Of a stretch of 64,000 bases of DNA, positions 36,805 to 45,624 are shown piece by piece; position 1 is the stretch's first letter; every line of letters starts with the position of its first letter. Location of the stretch: NCBI RefSeq assembly GCF_019890725.1, contig NZ_JAINZZ010000017.1, positions 62,001 through 126,000 on the forward strand, in the 5' to 3' direction. Under the pieces are notes generated by a model. It saw only the letters and a program-made list of their open reading frames with translations. It searched no databases and was not told where the DNA came from. The stretch comes from Actinacidiphila acidipaludis (GTDB lineage Bacteria; Actinomycetota; Actinomycetes; Streptomycetales; Streptomycetaceae). Both the position numbers and the translations under genes were made by a program.

Positions 36805-36832
36805 CGAAGCATTTGACTCCTGACGCTTCGAT
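36803..36832. promoter_or_regulatory. Inverted repeat in the marR/reductase divergent promoter
   Basis: ATCGAAGC (36803-36810) and GCTTCGAT (36825-36832) are perfect inverted arms 14 bases apart. The left arm overlaps the upstream candidate start codon of the MarR gene. This is a plausible MarR operator controlling both directions. Confidence 0.6.
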
Positions 36833-36887
36833 ATCTAACGTCGAGAGTGTCGAAAGCAGCCGACCCAGGCCGTACCCAGGAGGCACC

Positions 36888-37313
36888 ATGACTGCCACCC
36901 ACTACCTGTGTCCCCCATGGGCCGCACGGGTCATCGGTGGGCGGATGGCCCGGCTGTTCAAACCGCGGGTCGTCAGCGTCCTGTCGGTGCCGGGACGCAC
37001 CACCGGCACCTGGCGCTCCACACCTGTCGCCGTCCTCGGCCACAACGGGCAGGAGTACCTGATGGCCGCCTACGGGCACACCGAGTGGTCGCGGAACCTG
37101 CGCGCCTCCGGGACCGGCAGGCTCACCCGGCGGGGCGCCGTCGAGGAGTTCACCGCCGAGGAGGTCCCGGCCGACGAGCTCCCCGCACTCGTCGAGGAGT
37201 ACCTGCGCCGGTTCGGCGCGATGCCGAACGTCACCCGGACCTTCCAGGCTCTGCCCGACCCCGCCGACCACCCGGCCTTCCGCATCACCATCACCGGGCG
37301 CGGGACGAGGTGA
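36888..37313 (+). CDS. Deazaflavin (F420)-dependent nitroreductase-family protein
   Basis: 141 residues from ATG 36888, with AGGAGG 5 bases upstream. The split beta-barrel fold of the DUF385/Ddn family is visible: VSVLSVPGRTTGTWRSTPVA (F420 contact region), then EYLMAAYGHTEWSRNLRASG and an RRFGAMPNVTRTFQ segment. Ddn-like proteins use reduced F420 to reduce quinones, nitro-aromatics or other compounds. It is likely controlled by the divergent MarR regulator. Its stop overlaps a broken SDR gene (GTGA), so the two were once an operon. Confidence 0.85.
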   Translation: MTATHYLCPPWAARVIGGRMARLFKPRVVSVLSVPGRTTGTWRSTPVAVLGHNGQEYLMAAYGHTEWSRNLRASGTGRLTRRGAVEEFTAEEVPADELPALVEEYLRRFGAMPNVTRTFQALPDPADHPAFRITITGRGTR

Positions 37314-37530
37314 CGGGCGTGGCCGCACCGGAGGACCGCCTCGGAGCGCGGGTCGCCCTGGTCACGGGCAGTTCGCGGGGCATCGGCGCCGCCGTCGCCG
37401 CACGCTTCGCCCGGGCCGGGGCGCAGGTCGTCGTCCACGGCCGGGACGCGGACGCCGTCTGGCCTCGGACGCGGCCTCCTGGGTGACCGGGGTGGTGCTC
37501 GACGTGGCCGGCGGCGCCGTCATGGTCTGA
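37310..37530 (+). pseudogene. Short-chain dehydrogenase/reductase remnant with a large internal deletion
   Basis: The gene begins at GTG 37310, overlapping the reductase stop. About 50 residues carry the start of an SDR, including the cofactor motif TGSSRGIG. Near 37456 the reading shifts frame and continues directly as SDAASWVTGVVLDVAGG to a stop at 37530, which is the normal C-terminal end of an SDR. Around 170 central residues, including the Tyr-x-x-x-Lys active site, are gone. The remnant cannot work as an oxidoreductase. I see nothing in the following 69 bases. Confidence 0.85.
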
Positions 37531-37599
37531 CCGCCGTCATGGTCGGAACGCCCTCATGGTCGGAACCCGCCGGGCCGCGATCCGCCGCATTCCTCCCGC

Positions 37600-38628
37600 T
37601 CACGCCTGGTGGTCGTCCGCCAGGGCGTCCATCCGGCGGGCCGCGACCTCACGATCCGCCGCGGCGGCCACGAACGCGGCGACCCGCTCGGTCCCGACGA
37701 GCTCCCGCACCGCCTCCACCGTCGCCGCGGGCAGGGCGACCGGAACGGCAACCGGAACATCCGCGGCCGGACGCGTGGCGGAGTCGGAAGGAGCGGCGGA
37801 AACCGGGCCCGAGTCCGGCGCGGGGTCGGCGGGGGGTGAGGTGACGGGTGAGGTGACGGGCGAGGGAAGCGCGGCTGTGAGGCCCGCGCTGCCCAGGTGC
37901 CGGCGGATGTGCTCCGTGGCCCGCTGCCGCATGGCCCGCGCCAGTTCCGCGTCGACGGTCTGCTGGGCGAGCGGACGCAGCCGCCGTACGAGGCCGGCCG
38001 CCTCCTCGGCCTCGGCGTCGCTCGGCGGGTGGTGCAGGAACCGCTGGAAGACGTACTCGGTGGTGAACTCCAGGAAGCGCTCCGAGATGTGCTCGACCTG
38101 CTCGCGCAGCTCCCGCAGATGACCGGTGATCGCGGTCAGCGGCACACCGGCCGCGTGCAGTTCGACCGCGACGGCCAGCTCCTGGGGGCTGGGGACGAGG
38201 AACTCGTCGTCGCTGCCCGGCACCGGTTCCAGGACGCCGAGCCCCAGCGCCTCCTCGATCGCCGTCAGGTCGGTGACGCCGTGGAACGCGGCGGTCAGCT
38301 CCGCGAGCGTCATCCGCACGGGCTGCTCGTCGGACCACGGCCGGTCCACCTCGCCGACCAGGCCGAGGACACCGCCGAGCCCGGTCCCGGCGTCCCACGC
38401 CGCGAGCAGTTCCTTGATGCTGGCCAGGCTGTAGCCGCGCTCCAGCAGATCGGCGATCTGCCGGAGGCGGGCCAGGTGGGCGTCCCCGTACACGTTGGCC
38501 CGGCCCCGGCGCTCGGGCCGGGGCAGCAGTCCGCGGTCGGTGTAGGCCCGGATGGTGCGGACCGTCGTCCCGCTGAGATGGGACAGGTCCTCGATCCGGT
38601 ACACGGCCTGGTGGGCGGCGCTGGTCAC
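37600..38628 (-). CDS. MerR-family transcriptional regulator with a long C-terminal domain
   Basis: 342 residues from ATG 38628. The MerR winged helix covers about 8-80 (YRIEDLSHLSGTTVRTIRAY, RANVYGDAHLARLRQIADLLERGYSL). The following 260 residues are longer than in metal-sensing MerR proteins and contain acidic helical segments and a Pro/Ser-rich part (SPVTSPVTSPPADPAP). No Cys pair for metal binding is visible, so a bulky organic or lipid effector is more likely. It is the last gene of a three-gene operon after an EphD-like protein and a metal hydrolase, which it probably regulates. Confidence 0.88.
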   Translation of the reverse strand: MTSAAHQAVYRIEDLSHLSGTTVRTIRAYTDRGLLPRPERRGRANVYGDAHLARLRQIADLLERGYSLASIKELLAAWDAGTGLGGVLGLVGEVDRPWSDEQPVRMTLAELTAAFHGVTDLTAIEEALGLGVLEPVPGSDDEFLVPSPQELAVAVELHAAGVPLTAITGHLRELREQVEHISERFLEFTTEYVFQRFLHHPPSDAEAEEAAGLVRRLRPLAQQTVDAELARAMRQRATEHIRRHLGSAGLTAALPSPVTSPVTSPPADPAPDSGPVSAAPSDSATRPAADVPVAVPVALPAATVEAVRELVGTERVAAFVAAAADREVAARRMDALADDHQA

Positions 38629-38659
38629 GCCCTCACTCCTCGTTCGTCCCTGCGGCGGG

Positions 38660-39562
38660 TCAGGAGGTCGCGGCGCGTCCGGCCGGGCCGCCGCCCCCGG
38701 CCGCCGCCTGGGCGGCCGGGGAGAGCGCGAGGTACTCGACGGCCTTGCGCAGCGATCCCTCCTGCGACGGATGGTACGACCGCCCCAGGTAGCGGGGCAT
38801 CGCCGCGTTCAGCGAGGCCCACGACGGCAGCAGCCCGCGGCGGGCCGCGGCCCGGTGGTCGGCGAACCGGTAGCGCCCGCCCGTCAGTTGGGGATCGTGC
38901 CGCAGCAGATAGCGGGCGCCGACGATCCACAGGTAGACGAGCGCCGGCCAGGCGAGCGCCATCCCCTCCGCGCGGCGCAGGTAGCGCAGGGCCCCGCTGC
39001 CGCCGGCGTGCTGGTACATGTCGAAGGCGACCGCGCGGTGCTCGACCTCCTCCGCGCCGTGCCAGCGGAGCAGGTCCAGCATGACCTCGTCGGTGCCGGA
39101 CTCGTCGAGCGCGCCCGCCTCCAGCACCCAGGCCCCGAGGATCGCCGTGAAGTGCTCGATCGCGGCGATCAGCGACAGCCGGAACCGCAGCCACTCGCGC
39201 CGGGGCAGGGGTATGCCGAACGGCGGCCGCTCGCCGAGGAGCACGTCGAACATCCACTCCACGTGCCGGGTGTAGGCGGCGGTGTCGAGCCGCTGCTCGG
39301 CCAGGTGCTCCAGCACATAGGCGTGCTGGACGCTGTGCGTGGCCTCCTGGCCCATGAACCCCTTGACGTCCTTGAGCAGCTTCTCGTCGGTCACCAGCGG
39401 CAGCGCCTCCTTGAACACCTTGACGAACCACCGCTCCCCGGCGGGCAGCAGCAGATGCAGCACGTTGATGACATGGGTGGCGGTCGGCTCGCCGGGGATC
39501 CAGTGCAGCGGGGTCTGCTTCCAGTCGAACGAGACCCGTCGCGGCTTGATCGCGTACGTCAT
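38660..39562 (-). CDS. Metal-dependent hydrolase, PF10118-type (di-iron-like helical protein)
   Basis: 300 residues from ATG 39562. Acidic/His motifs typical of ferritin-like metal sites occur in helices: GQEATHSVQH near 92-101, AAIEHFTA near 134, and HGAEEVEHRAVAFD near 167-180. I recognise the family annotated as metal-dependent hydrolase (PF10118), found in mycobacteria and Streptomyces next to lipid genes. Its reaction is not known to me. It lies 22 bases after the hydrolase-SDR fusion gene and 31 bases before the merR gene, so the three are one operon. Confidence 0.87.
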   Translation of the reverse strand: MTYAIKPRRVSFDWKQTPLHWIPGEPTATHVINVLHLLLPAGERWFVKVFKEALPLVTDEKLLKDVKGFMGQEATHSVQHAYVLEHLAEQRLDTAAYTRHVEWMFDVLLGERPPFGIPLPRREWLRFRLSLIAAIEHFTAILGAWVLEAGALDESGTDEVMLDLLRWHGAEEVEHRAVAFDMYQHAGGSGALRYLRRAEGMALAWPALVYLWIVGARYLLRHDPQLTGGRYRFADHRAAARRGLLPSWASLNAAMPRYLGRSYHPSQEGSLRKAVEYLALSPAAQAAAGGGGPAGRAATS

Positions 39563-39584
39563 GGAACCTCTCCTTGCCAGGGGA

Positions 39585-41561
39585 TCAGAGTCGGGGCTCG
39601 ACGCGGGACAGGGCCCGCAGGGCGCGAGGGGACAGCCGGGACAGCAGCCGTATGCCGCGGGCCTCCGGCGTCACGGCGACCACCGCGGTGTCCTGCCGCG
39701 CCGCGCGGACGACGGCCCGGGCGACCTTCTCCGGCGGGTAGTTGCGCAGCCGGTAGAGCCGGGCGGTGCTCGCCCTGCGGCGCTCCTGCTCCTCCTCGCT
39801 GACGCCCGCGTGCCGCGCGCTCGCGGTGATCGGGGTGTTCACCAGGCCGGGGCAGATCGCCGTCACCCCGATGTGGTGGGGCGCCAGTTCGGCGCGCAGG
39901 CACTCGCTGAGCATGAGCACCGCCGCCTTGGAGGTGCTGTAGGCGGGCAGCGACTTCGAGGGCTGGAAGGCCGCCGCGGAGGCGGTGTTGACGATGTGGC
40001 CGCCCTGGCCGCGCTCGACCATGCGGCGCCCGAACACCCGGCAGCCGTGGATGACGCCCCACAGGTTCACGTCGAGGACCTGCTTCCAGTCCTCCACGCT
40101 GGTGTCGAGGAAGCGGCCCGCCAGACCGATCCCGGCGTTGTTCACCACCACGTCGGGCACGCCCTGCGTCGCGCAGGTGCGGTCGGCCAGCTTCTCCATC
40201 GCCTCGCCGTCCGAGACATCCACGGTCTCGGCCCATGCCCCGGCCGCCCCCGCCGCCAGCGCCGACTCGGCCGTCCGCGCGGCCCCTTCGGCGTCCCGGT
40301 CGACGACGATCACCCGCGCCCCGGCCTCGGCGAACGCCAGCGCGGTGGAGCGGCCGATGCCGCTGGCCGCGCCGGTGACCAGCACCAGCTGTCCGGCGAA
40401 CCGCTCCCGGGCGCCGGGCAGCGCCTTGCCGAGCACGGCCGCCTCCTTGCCCGGTCGCGACGTCGCACCCCTGCCGCCTGCCGTGGCCGTCTTGCCGACC
40501 CTCCCGTCCCCGCCGCCGTGCTCCCGGCTGTCGGCATCCCTGTCGTGGTCCTGGTCCGCCGGCCCGGAGCCGGTCTCGGTCGCGACCACGAAGTCGGTGA
40601 TCCAGCGGGACAGTTGATCGGGCCGGGACCGCGGCACCCAGTGCTTGGCCGGCAGGGTGCGGCGTGTCAGGTCCGGCACCCAGGCGTCCAGGTCGTCGTA
40701 GAGCCGCTCGGACAGGAACGCGTCGCCGGTGGGCGTGATCAGCTGGACGGGCACGTGTGCGAAGGCGTCGTCCCGCGGACTGCCCAGCCGTCGGCGGACG
40801 TTGTCCCGGTACAGCCAGGCGCCGTGGGCGGCGTCCTCGCGCAGTGACGCGGTGGGATAGCCGTCCGGGGGCAGCTTCTCCACGCGGGCCAGCAGCTTGG
40901 GCCACTGCCGGCCGAGCGGCCCGCGCCAGGCCAGTTCGGGCAGCACCGGGGTGTGCAGGGCGTAGACGTACCAGGACTTGGCGCCCTGGACGAGCACCTG
41001 GGCCGCGCGGCGCGGGGTGGGGCGGCGGACCCGGCGCCGGATCCAGTGGCCGAAGTGGTCCAGGCAGGGACCGGAGATCGAGGTGAAGGACGCCAGCCTG
41101 TCCCGCGTGGCGGTCACCGTCGCGAACTCCCAGCCCTGGACCGATCCCCAGTCGTGGCCGACGAGATGGACCGGCCGGTCCGGGCTGACCGCGGCGGCCA
41201 CGGCCAGGAAGTCCTCGGTCAGCTTCTCCAGGGTGAACCCGCCTCGCAGCGGCTCGGGCGCGCTCGACCGGCCGTGCCCGCGCACGTCGTAGAGGACCAC
41301 GTGGAACCGGCCGGCGAGCCGCCGGGCGACCTCGGACCAGACCTCCTTGCTGTCCGGATAGCCGTGCAGCAGCACGACCGTGGGCAGCGCCGCGTCCCCG
41401 TACTCGGCGACGCACAGCCGCACCCCGCCGCTTCCGTCGACGAACCGCTCGCGCACCCCGGCGTCCCCGCCCGCAGCCGCCGCGTCCGCCGCCCCGCCCG
41501 CGGTCTCGCCGGCGTCCCCGTCCGCGCTCTCGTCCGCGCTCTCGTCCGCGTTCCCGTTCAT
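39585..41561 (-). CDS. EphD-like fusion: alpha/beta hydrolase (epoxide hydrolase) + short-chain dehydrogenase
   Basis: 658 residues from ATG 41561 (GTG 41570 and 41600 are alternatives). The N-terminus has short acidic repeats (ADESADESADGDA). The alpha/beta hydrolase domain covers about 36-320, with HGYPDS, and the nucleophile Asp137 in GHDWGS, an epoxide-hydrolase form. A Gly/Asp-rich linker leads to the SDR domain (about 383-640), with TGAASGIG, NNAGIG and active-site YSTSK. The same domain order occurs in M. tuberculosis EphD, which acts on mycolic-acid epoxides; Streptomyces lacks mycolates, so the substrate here is probably another lipid. It is the first gene of the operon. Confidence 0.9.
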   Translation of the reverse strand: MNGNADESADESADGDAGETAGGAADAAAAGGDAGVRERFVDGSGGVRLCVAEYGDAALPTVVLLHGYPDSKEVWSEVARRLAGRFHVVLYDVRGHGRSSAPEPLRGGFTLEKLTEDFLAVAAAVSPDRPVHLVGHDWGSVQGWEFATVTATRDRLASFTSISGPCLDHFGHWIRRRVRRPTPRRAAQVLVQGAKSWYVYALHTPVLPELAWRGPLGRQWPKLLARVEKLPPDGYPTASLREDAAHGAWLYRDNVRRRLGSPRDDAFAHVPVQLITPTGDAFLSERLYDDLDAWVPDLTRRTLPAKHWVPRSRPDQLSRWITDFVVATETGSGPADQDHDRDADSREHGGGDGRVGKTATAGGRGATSRPGKEAAVLGKALPGARERFAGQLVLVTGAASGIGRSTALAFAEAGARVIVVDRDAEGAARTAESALAAGAAGAWAETVDVSDGEAMEKLADRTCATQGVPDVVVNNAGIGLAGRFLDTSVEDWKQVLDVNLWGVIHGCRVFGRRMVERGQGGHIVNTASAAAFQPSKSLPAYSTSKAAVLMLSECLRAELAPHHIGVTAICPGLVNTPITASARHAGVSEEEQERRRASTARLYRLRNYPPEKVARAVVRAARQDTAVVAVTPEARGIRLLSRLSPRALRALSRVEPRL

Positions 41562-41649
41562 GCCCGTCACCCGTCCCTCGGCCCTTCCCGAAGCTGACAC
41601 CAGTCAATGTGACAGCCGACGATGGCAGGGTCAAGGGTCCCTCACAGCC

Positions 41650-41658
41650 TGTGGACAA
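41650..41658 (-). other. Single DnaA box (TTGTCCACA on the minus strand)
   Basis: TGTGGACAA is the reverse complement of TTGTCCACA, the preferred Streptomyces DnaA box. It is isolated in the 257-base gap between the EphD-like gene and the ABC operon. The gap otherwise holds only the two divergent promoter regions. Confidence 0.5.
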
Positions 41659-41818
41659 CCGGCGGTGAACCCGGGCCGGGCGGACGGCCCGCCACCGACC
41701 CTGACCTGCGCCACTCCTGCGGGGGAGTGACCCCTACGGGACATCAGTCCGCAGGAGTAGGCGAATGCGAGACTCCCGAGGGACGCACGGATGTGGCGCG
41801 GACCACTACGGTCGTCCC

Positions 41819-42871
41819 GTGACTGTGATCGCTACCGAAAGCCTGAGCAAGCGGTACCCACGGGTGACCGCCCTCGACCGGCTGACCGTGGACGTCAACC
41901 CGGGTGTGACCGGGTTGGTCGGCGCCAACGGGGCCGGCAAGTCGACCCTGATCAAGATCCTGCTGGGGCTGTCCCCGGCGACCGAGGGGCGCGCCCGTGT
42001 GCTCGGACTCGACGTGGCCACCGACGGCGCCGAGATCCGCGGCCTGGTCGGCTACATGCCGGAGCACGACTGCCTGCCGCCGGACGTCTCGGCGACCGAG
42101 TTCGTCGTGCACATGGCCCGGATGTCGGGCCTGCCGCCGACCGCGGCCCGCGAACGCACAGCGGACACCCTGCGGCACGTCGGGCTGTACGAGGAGCGGT
42201 ACCGCCCGATGGGCGGCTACTCGACCGGCATGAAGCAGCGCGTCAAGCTCGCCCAGGCGCTGGTGCACGACCCGAAGCTGGTGCTGCTGGACGAGCCGAC
42301 GAACGGCCTGGACCCGGCCGGCCGTGACGAGATGCTGGGCCTGATCCGCCGCGTGCACACCGACTTCGGCATCTCCGTCCTCGTCACCTCGCACCTGCTC
42401 GGCGAACTGGAGCGCACCAGCGACCACATCGTCGTCATCGACGGCGGGAAGCTGCTGCGGGCCTCCTCCACACGGGACTTCACGCAGGAGACGGCCTCGC
42501 TCGCGGTCGAGGTCACCGACCGCGAGCAGGACCTGCTGGTGATGCTGGGTGCGGCGGGTCTGACCGTGCAGTCCAGCGGCCACCTGCTGCTGGTCGACAT
42601 GGCGGACGAGGAGTCGTACGACCTGGTGCGCGACGCGGTCGCCCAACTCGGCGTCGGCCTGGTCCGGATGGAGCAGCGCCGGCACCGCATCGCCGAACTG
42701 TTCACCGACGACAACCCCTACGGCCACCCCGAGGACGGTCCCGAGGGCGGTCCCGACGACGGCCCCGGCGACGGCCCGGACAGCCCCGCCGGCGACCGCG
42801 CCGAAGAGAAGAGCGGCACCCCGGCCGCGCCCGGAACGAGCCAGGAAGGAGACGGCCGTGACGCAGCCTGA
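41819..42871 (+). CDS. ABC transporter ATP-binding protein
   Basis: 350 residues from GTG 41819. The nucleotide-binding domain has Walker A GANGAGKST near 38, signature YSTGMKQRVKLAQA near 140, Walker B LVLLDEPTNGLDP and the switch His in VTSHLL. The last 45 residues are acidic and Gly/Pro-rich (PEDGPEGGPDDGPGDG). This is the DrrA/NatA type used by exporters with separate permeases. It begins a four-gene operon (ATPase, permease, ATPase, permease) in which all junctions overlap or nearly touch. The transported substrate is unknown. Confidence 0.9.
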   Translation: MTVIATESLSKRYPRVTALDRLTVDVNPGVTGLVGANGAGKSTLIKILLGLSPATEGRARVLGLDVATDGAEIRGLVGYMPEHDCLPPDVSATEFVVHMARMSGLPPTAARERTADTLRHVGLYEERYRPMGGYSTGMKQRVKLAQALVHDPKLVLLDEPTNGLDPAGRDEMLGLIRRVHTDFGISVLVTSHLLGELERTSDHIVVIDGGKLLRASSTRDFTQETASLAVEVTDREQDLLVMLGAAGLTVQSSGHLLLVDMADEESYDLVRDAVAQLGVGLVRMEQRRHRIAELFTDDNPYGHPEDGPEGGPDDGPGDGPDSPAGDRAEEKSGTPAAPGTSQEGDGRDAA

Positions 42872-43796
42872 CGTGGCAGCGGTCCCGGGCCCGCCGCCCG
42901 GGCCACCCGCGGCGTCGCCCACCGACGTCATCCACAACATCGGCTACCGCAAGTACGACGGCCCCCGCCTGGGCCGCGGTTACGCCCGGAAGTCGCTGTA
43001 CAGCCAGAGCCTGCGCGGCGCGTACGGCCTGGGCCGCAGCGCGAAGTCCAAGGTGCTGCCGATGATCCTGCTGGGCGCGATGTGCGCACCCGCGCTGATC
43101 ATGGTGGCCGTCGCGGTCTTCACGCACATGACCAAACTGCCGGTCGCGTACACCCGTTACGCGGTGCTGCTCCAGGCGGTCATCACCCTGTTCGTGGCGT
43201 CGCAGGCACCGCAGTCGGTCTCGCGCGACCTGCGGTTCAAGACCACGCCGCTGTACTTCTCGCGGCCGATCGAGCGGGTCGACTACGTGGTCGCGAAGTT
43301 CGCCGCGCTGGCCACGGCGCTGTTCCTGCTGACCGCGCTCCCGCTCGTCATCCTCTACATCGGCGCGCTGCTCGCGAAGCTCGACTTCGGCGACCAGACC
43401 GCCGGGTTTGCGAAGGGCCTGGTGTCCGTAGTCCTGCTGTCCGTGCTGTTCGCCGGGATAGGCCTGGTGATCGCCGCCGTGACGCCGCGCCGCGGGTTCG
43501 GCGTGGCCGCGATCATCGCGCTGTTCGTCATCACCTACGGCGCGGTCTCCAGCGTCCAGGGCGTCGCCATGAGCCAGGAGAAGTACGACGTGATCGGCTG
43601 GCTCGGCCTGTTCTCGCCGATCACCCTGATCGACGGCTTCCAGACGTGGTTCCTCGGCGCGACGTCGGCGTTCCCCAACGCGTCCGGGCCGCCGAACGTC
43701 GCCGCGGGCCTGGTGTACCTGCTGGTCATCGCCGGGATCATCGCCGGCTGCTTCGGGCTGCTGATGCGGCGCTACCGGAAGGTGGGCATGGCGTGA
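42858..43796 (+). CDS. ABC transporter permease (ABC-2 type)
   Basis: 312 residues from GTG 42858, with AAGGAG 6 bases upstream; it overlaps the ATPase gene by 14 bases. A cytoplasmic N-terminal stretch (VIHNIGYRKYDGPRLGR) precedes about six membrane helices from residue 65 onward. The N-terminal YRKYDG motif is typical of this actinomycete permease type. It pairs with one of the two ATPases of the operon. The role may be export or membrane stress defence, not a solute uptake system, because no binding protein is present. Confidence 0.88.
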   Translation: MTQPDVAAVPGPPPGPPAASPTDVIHNIGYRKYDGPRLGRGYARKSLYSQSLRGAYGLGRSAKSKVLPMILLGAMCAPALIMVAVAVFTHMTKLPVAYTRYAVLLQAVITLFVASQAPQSVSRDLRFKTTPLYFSRPIERVDYVVAKFAALATALFLLTALPLVILYIGALLAKLDFGDQTAGFAKGLVSVVLLSVLFAGIGLVIAAVTPRRGFGVAAIIALFVITYGAVSSVQGVAMSQEKYDVIGWLGLFSPITLIDGFQTWFLGATSAFPNASGPPNVAAGLVYLLVIAGIIAGCFGLLMRRYRKVGMA

Positions 43797-44710
43797 CGGT
43801 CATCGGCATCGACAAGGCGTCGCGCTGGTTCGGCAACGTGGTGGCGGTCAACGACATCACCATGGCCATCGGCCCCGGCGTGACCGGGCTGCTCGGGCCC
43901 AACGGCGCCGGCAAGTCCACCCTCATCAACATGATGGCCGGCTTCCTCGCCCCCTCCACCGGCGCGGTGACCCTCGACGGGGTCCCGATCTGGCGGAACG
44001 AGCAGGCCTACCGCGAGATCGGCATCGTCCCCGAGCGCGAGGCGATGTACGACTTCCTGACCGCCCGCGAGTTCGTGGTCGCCAACGCCGAACTGCACGG
44101 CCTGCCCGATCCGGGCGCCGCCGCGCAGAAGGCGCTGGCCACGGTCGAGATGGAGTACGCGCAGGACCGGCGGATCGAGACCTACAGCAAGGGCATGCGG
44201 CAGCGCGCCAAGATGGCGTCCGCGCTGGTGCACGAGCCTTCGGTGCTGCTGCTCGACGAGCCGTTCAACGGCATGGACCCGCGCCAGCGGCTGCACCTGA
44301 TGGAACTGCTGCGGCGGATGGGCGCCGAGGGCCGCACCGTGCTGTTCTCCTCGCACATCCTGGAGGAGGTCGAGCAGCTCGCCCACCACATCGAGGTGGT
44401 GGTCGCCGGCCGGCACGCCGCGTCCGGTGACTTCCGCAAGATCCGCCGCCTGATGACCGACCGCCCGCACCGCTACCTCGTCCGCTCCAGCGACGACCGG
44501 CAGCTCGCGTCGGTGCTCATCGCCCATGCGTCGACGGCCGGGATCGAACTGGACTGGACGGAGCGGGCGCTGCGGATCCAGGCGGTCGACTTCGCGGCCT
44601 TCACCGAGTTCCTGCCCCGGATCGCCCGCGACCACGGCATCCGGCTCTTCACGGTCTCGCCCTCGGACGAGTCCCTGGAGAGCGTCTTCTCCTACCTGGT
44701 CACCGCGTAA
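43793..44710 (+). CDS. ABC transporter ATP-binding protein
   Basis: 305 residues from GTG 43793, overlapping the permease stop by GTGA. Walker A GPNGAGKST near 39, signature YSKGMRQRAKMASA near 130, Walker B VLLLDEPFNGMDP and switch His SSHILEE are all present. It differs clearly from the first ATPase of the operon (for example NGMDP for NGLDP), so the operon seems to encode two related transporter pairs or one complex with two ATPases. No binding protein gene is adjacent. Confidence 0.9.
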   Translation: MTVIGIDKASRWFGNVVAVNDITMAIGPGVTGLLGPNGAGKSTLINMMAGFLAPSTGAVTLDGVPIWRNEQAYREIGIVPEREAMYDFLTAREFVVANAELHGLPDPGAAAQKALATVEMEYAQDRRIETYSKGMRQRAKMASALVHEPSVLLLDEPFNGMDPRQRLHLMELLRRMGAEGRTVLFSSHILEEVEQLAHHIEVVVAGRHAASGDFRKIRRLMTDRPHRYLVRSSDDRQLASVLIAHASTAGIELDWTERALRIQAVDFAAFTEFLPRIARDHGIRLFTVSPSDESLESVFSYLVTA

Positions 44711-44722
44711 GGAGCCGCGCGC

Positions 44723-45520
44723 ATGTCCACCACCGCTCCGTCAGGACGCACCCACCCCGCCGGACCCCGCCTCCAGGCCGCGCCTCCGGTACGGTCCGGC
44801 ATCTACCACCGGACCGTCGCCCGGCTCACCTACCGGGCGCTGCTCGGCCGGCGCCGCGCCCTGCTGCTGTTCTGCCTGCCGCTGCTCCTGCTGGTCATCG
44901 TCAGCGCGGTCCGCGCGCTGGCCGGTCAGGACGACGGCACCACCGCCGACCTGCTGCAGGGCTTCGCGCTCAGCGCGATGGTGCCGCTGATCGGCGTGAT
45001 CGCCGGCACCGGCGCGATCGGCCCGGAGATCGACGACGGGGCGATCGTCTATCTGCTGGCCAAGCCCATCAAGCGGTCGACGATCGTGTCCACCAAGCTG
45101 CTCGTGGCCATCGGTGTCAGCGTCGTCTTCTCCGCGCTGCCCACCCTGCTGGCCGGGCTCGTCCTCGACGGCAACGGCCAGCACCTGGCGGTGGCGTTCG
45201 CGGTCGCCGCGGCCGCCGCGTCCATCGCCTACTCGGCGATCTTCCTGATGCTGGGCGTGCTCACCCGGCACGCGGTCGTCGTCGGACTCGTCTACGCGCT
45301 GGTGTGGGAGGGCGTGATCGGCAACGTGGTACCGGGCGCGCGCACCCTGAGCGTCCAGCAGTGGTCGCTGGCGATCGCCCAGCGAATCAGCCTGGACTCC
45401 TCGGTCACCTCGGACGTGTCCCTGACCACCGGCGTCGTGTTCCTGGTGCTGGTCACCGCCGTCGCCGGCTGGTTCGCGGCCCACAAGCTGCGCACGCTCA
45501 AGCTCGCCGGCGAGGAGTGA
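44723..45520 (+). CDS. ABC transporter permease (ABC-2 type)
   Basis: 265 residues from ATG 44723, with AAGGAG upstream, 12 bases after the second ATPase gene. About 45 variable residues precede six membrane helices. The motif GPEIDDGAIVYLLAKPIKRS near 93-112 is the conserved cytoplasmic loop of ABC-2 permeases. It closes the four-gene operon, and a strong hairpin follows at 45569-45599. The substrate is unknown. Confidence 0.88.
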   Translation: MSTTAPSGRTHPAGPRLQAAPPVRSGIYHRTVARLTYRALLGRRRALLLFCLPLLLLVIVSAVRALAGQDDGTTADLLQGFALSAMVPLIGVIAGTGAIGPEIDDGAIVYLLAKPIKRSTIVSTKLLVAIGVSVVFSALPTLLAGLVLDGNGQHLAVAFAVAAAAASIAYSAIFLMLGVLTRHAVVVGLVYALVWEGVIGNVVPGARTLSVQQWSLAIAQRISLDSSVTSDVSLTTGVVFLVLVTAVAGWFAAHKLRTLKLAGEE

Positions 45521-45568
45521 CGGCCGGCTGAACCACCGGCGGACCCGGTTCACCCGGACGGCGGACCC

Positions 45569-45599
45569 GGGCCCGCCGGTGTGTTCACCCGGCGGGCCC
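45569..45599. terminator. Strong hairpin after the ABC transporter operon
   Basis: GGGCCCGCCGG (45569-45579) pairs perfectly with CCGGCGGGCCC (45589-45599) around a 9-base loop, 48 bases after the operon's last stop codon and 26 bases before the rhomboid-like gene. No T-run is present. Confidence 0.7.
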
Positions 45600-45624
45600 A
45601 CCGCCCGCCGGTTACAACGGGGAC

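Noticed and set aside
41281..41298. GGACCACGTGGAAC, a possible seventh parS site inside the EphD-like gene
   Set aside because: Two of 14 positions differ and the palindrome is broken on the left, so it is probably a chance half-site.
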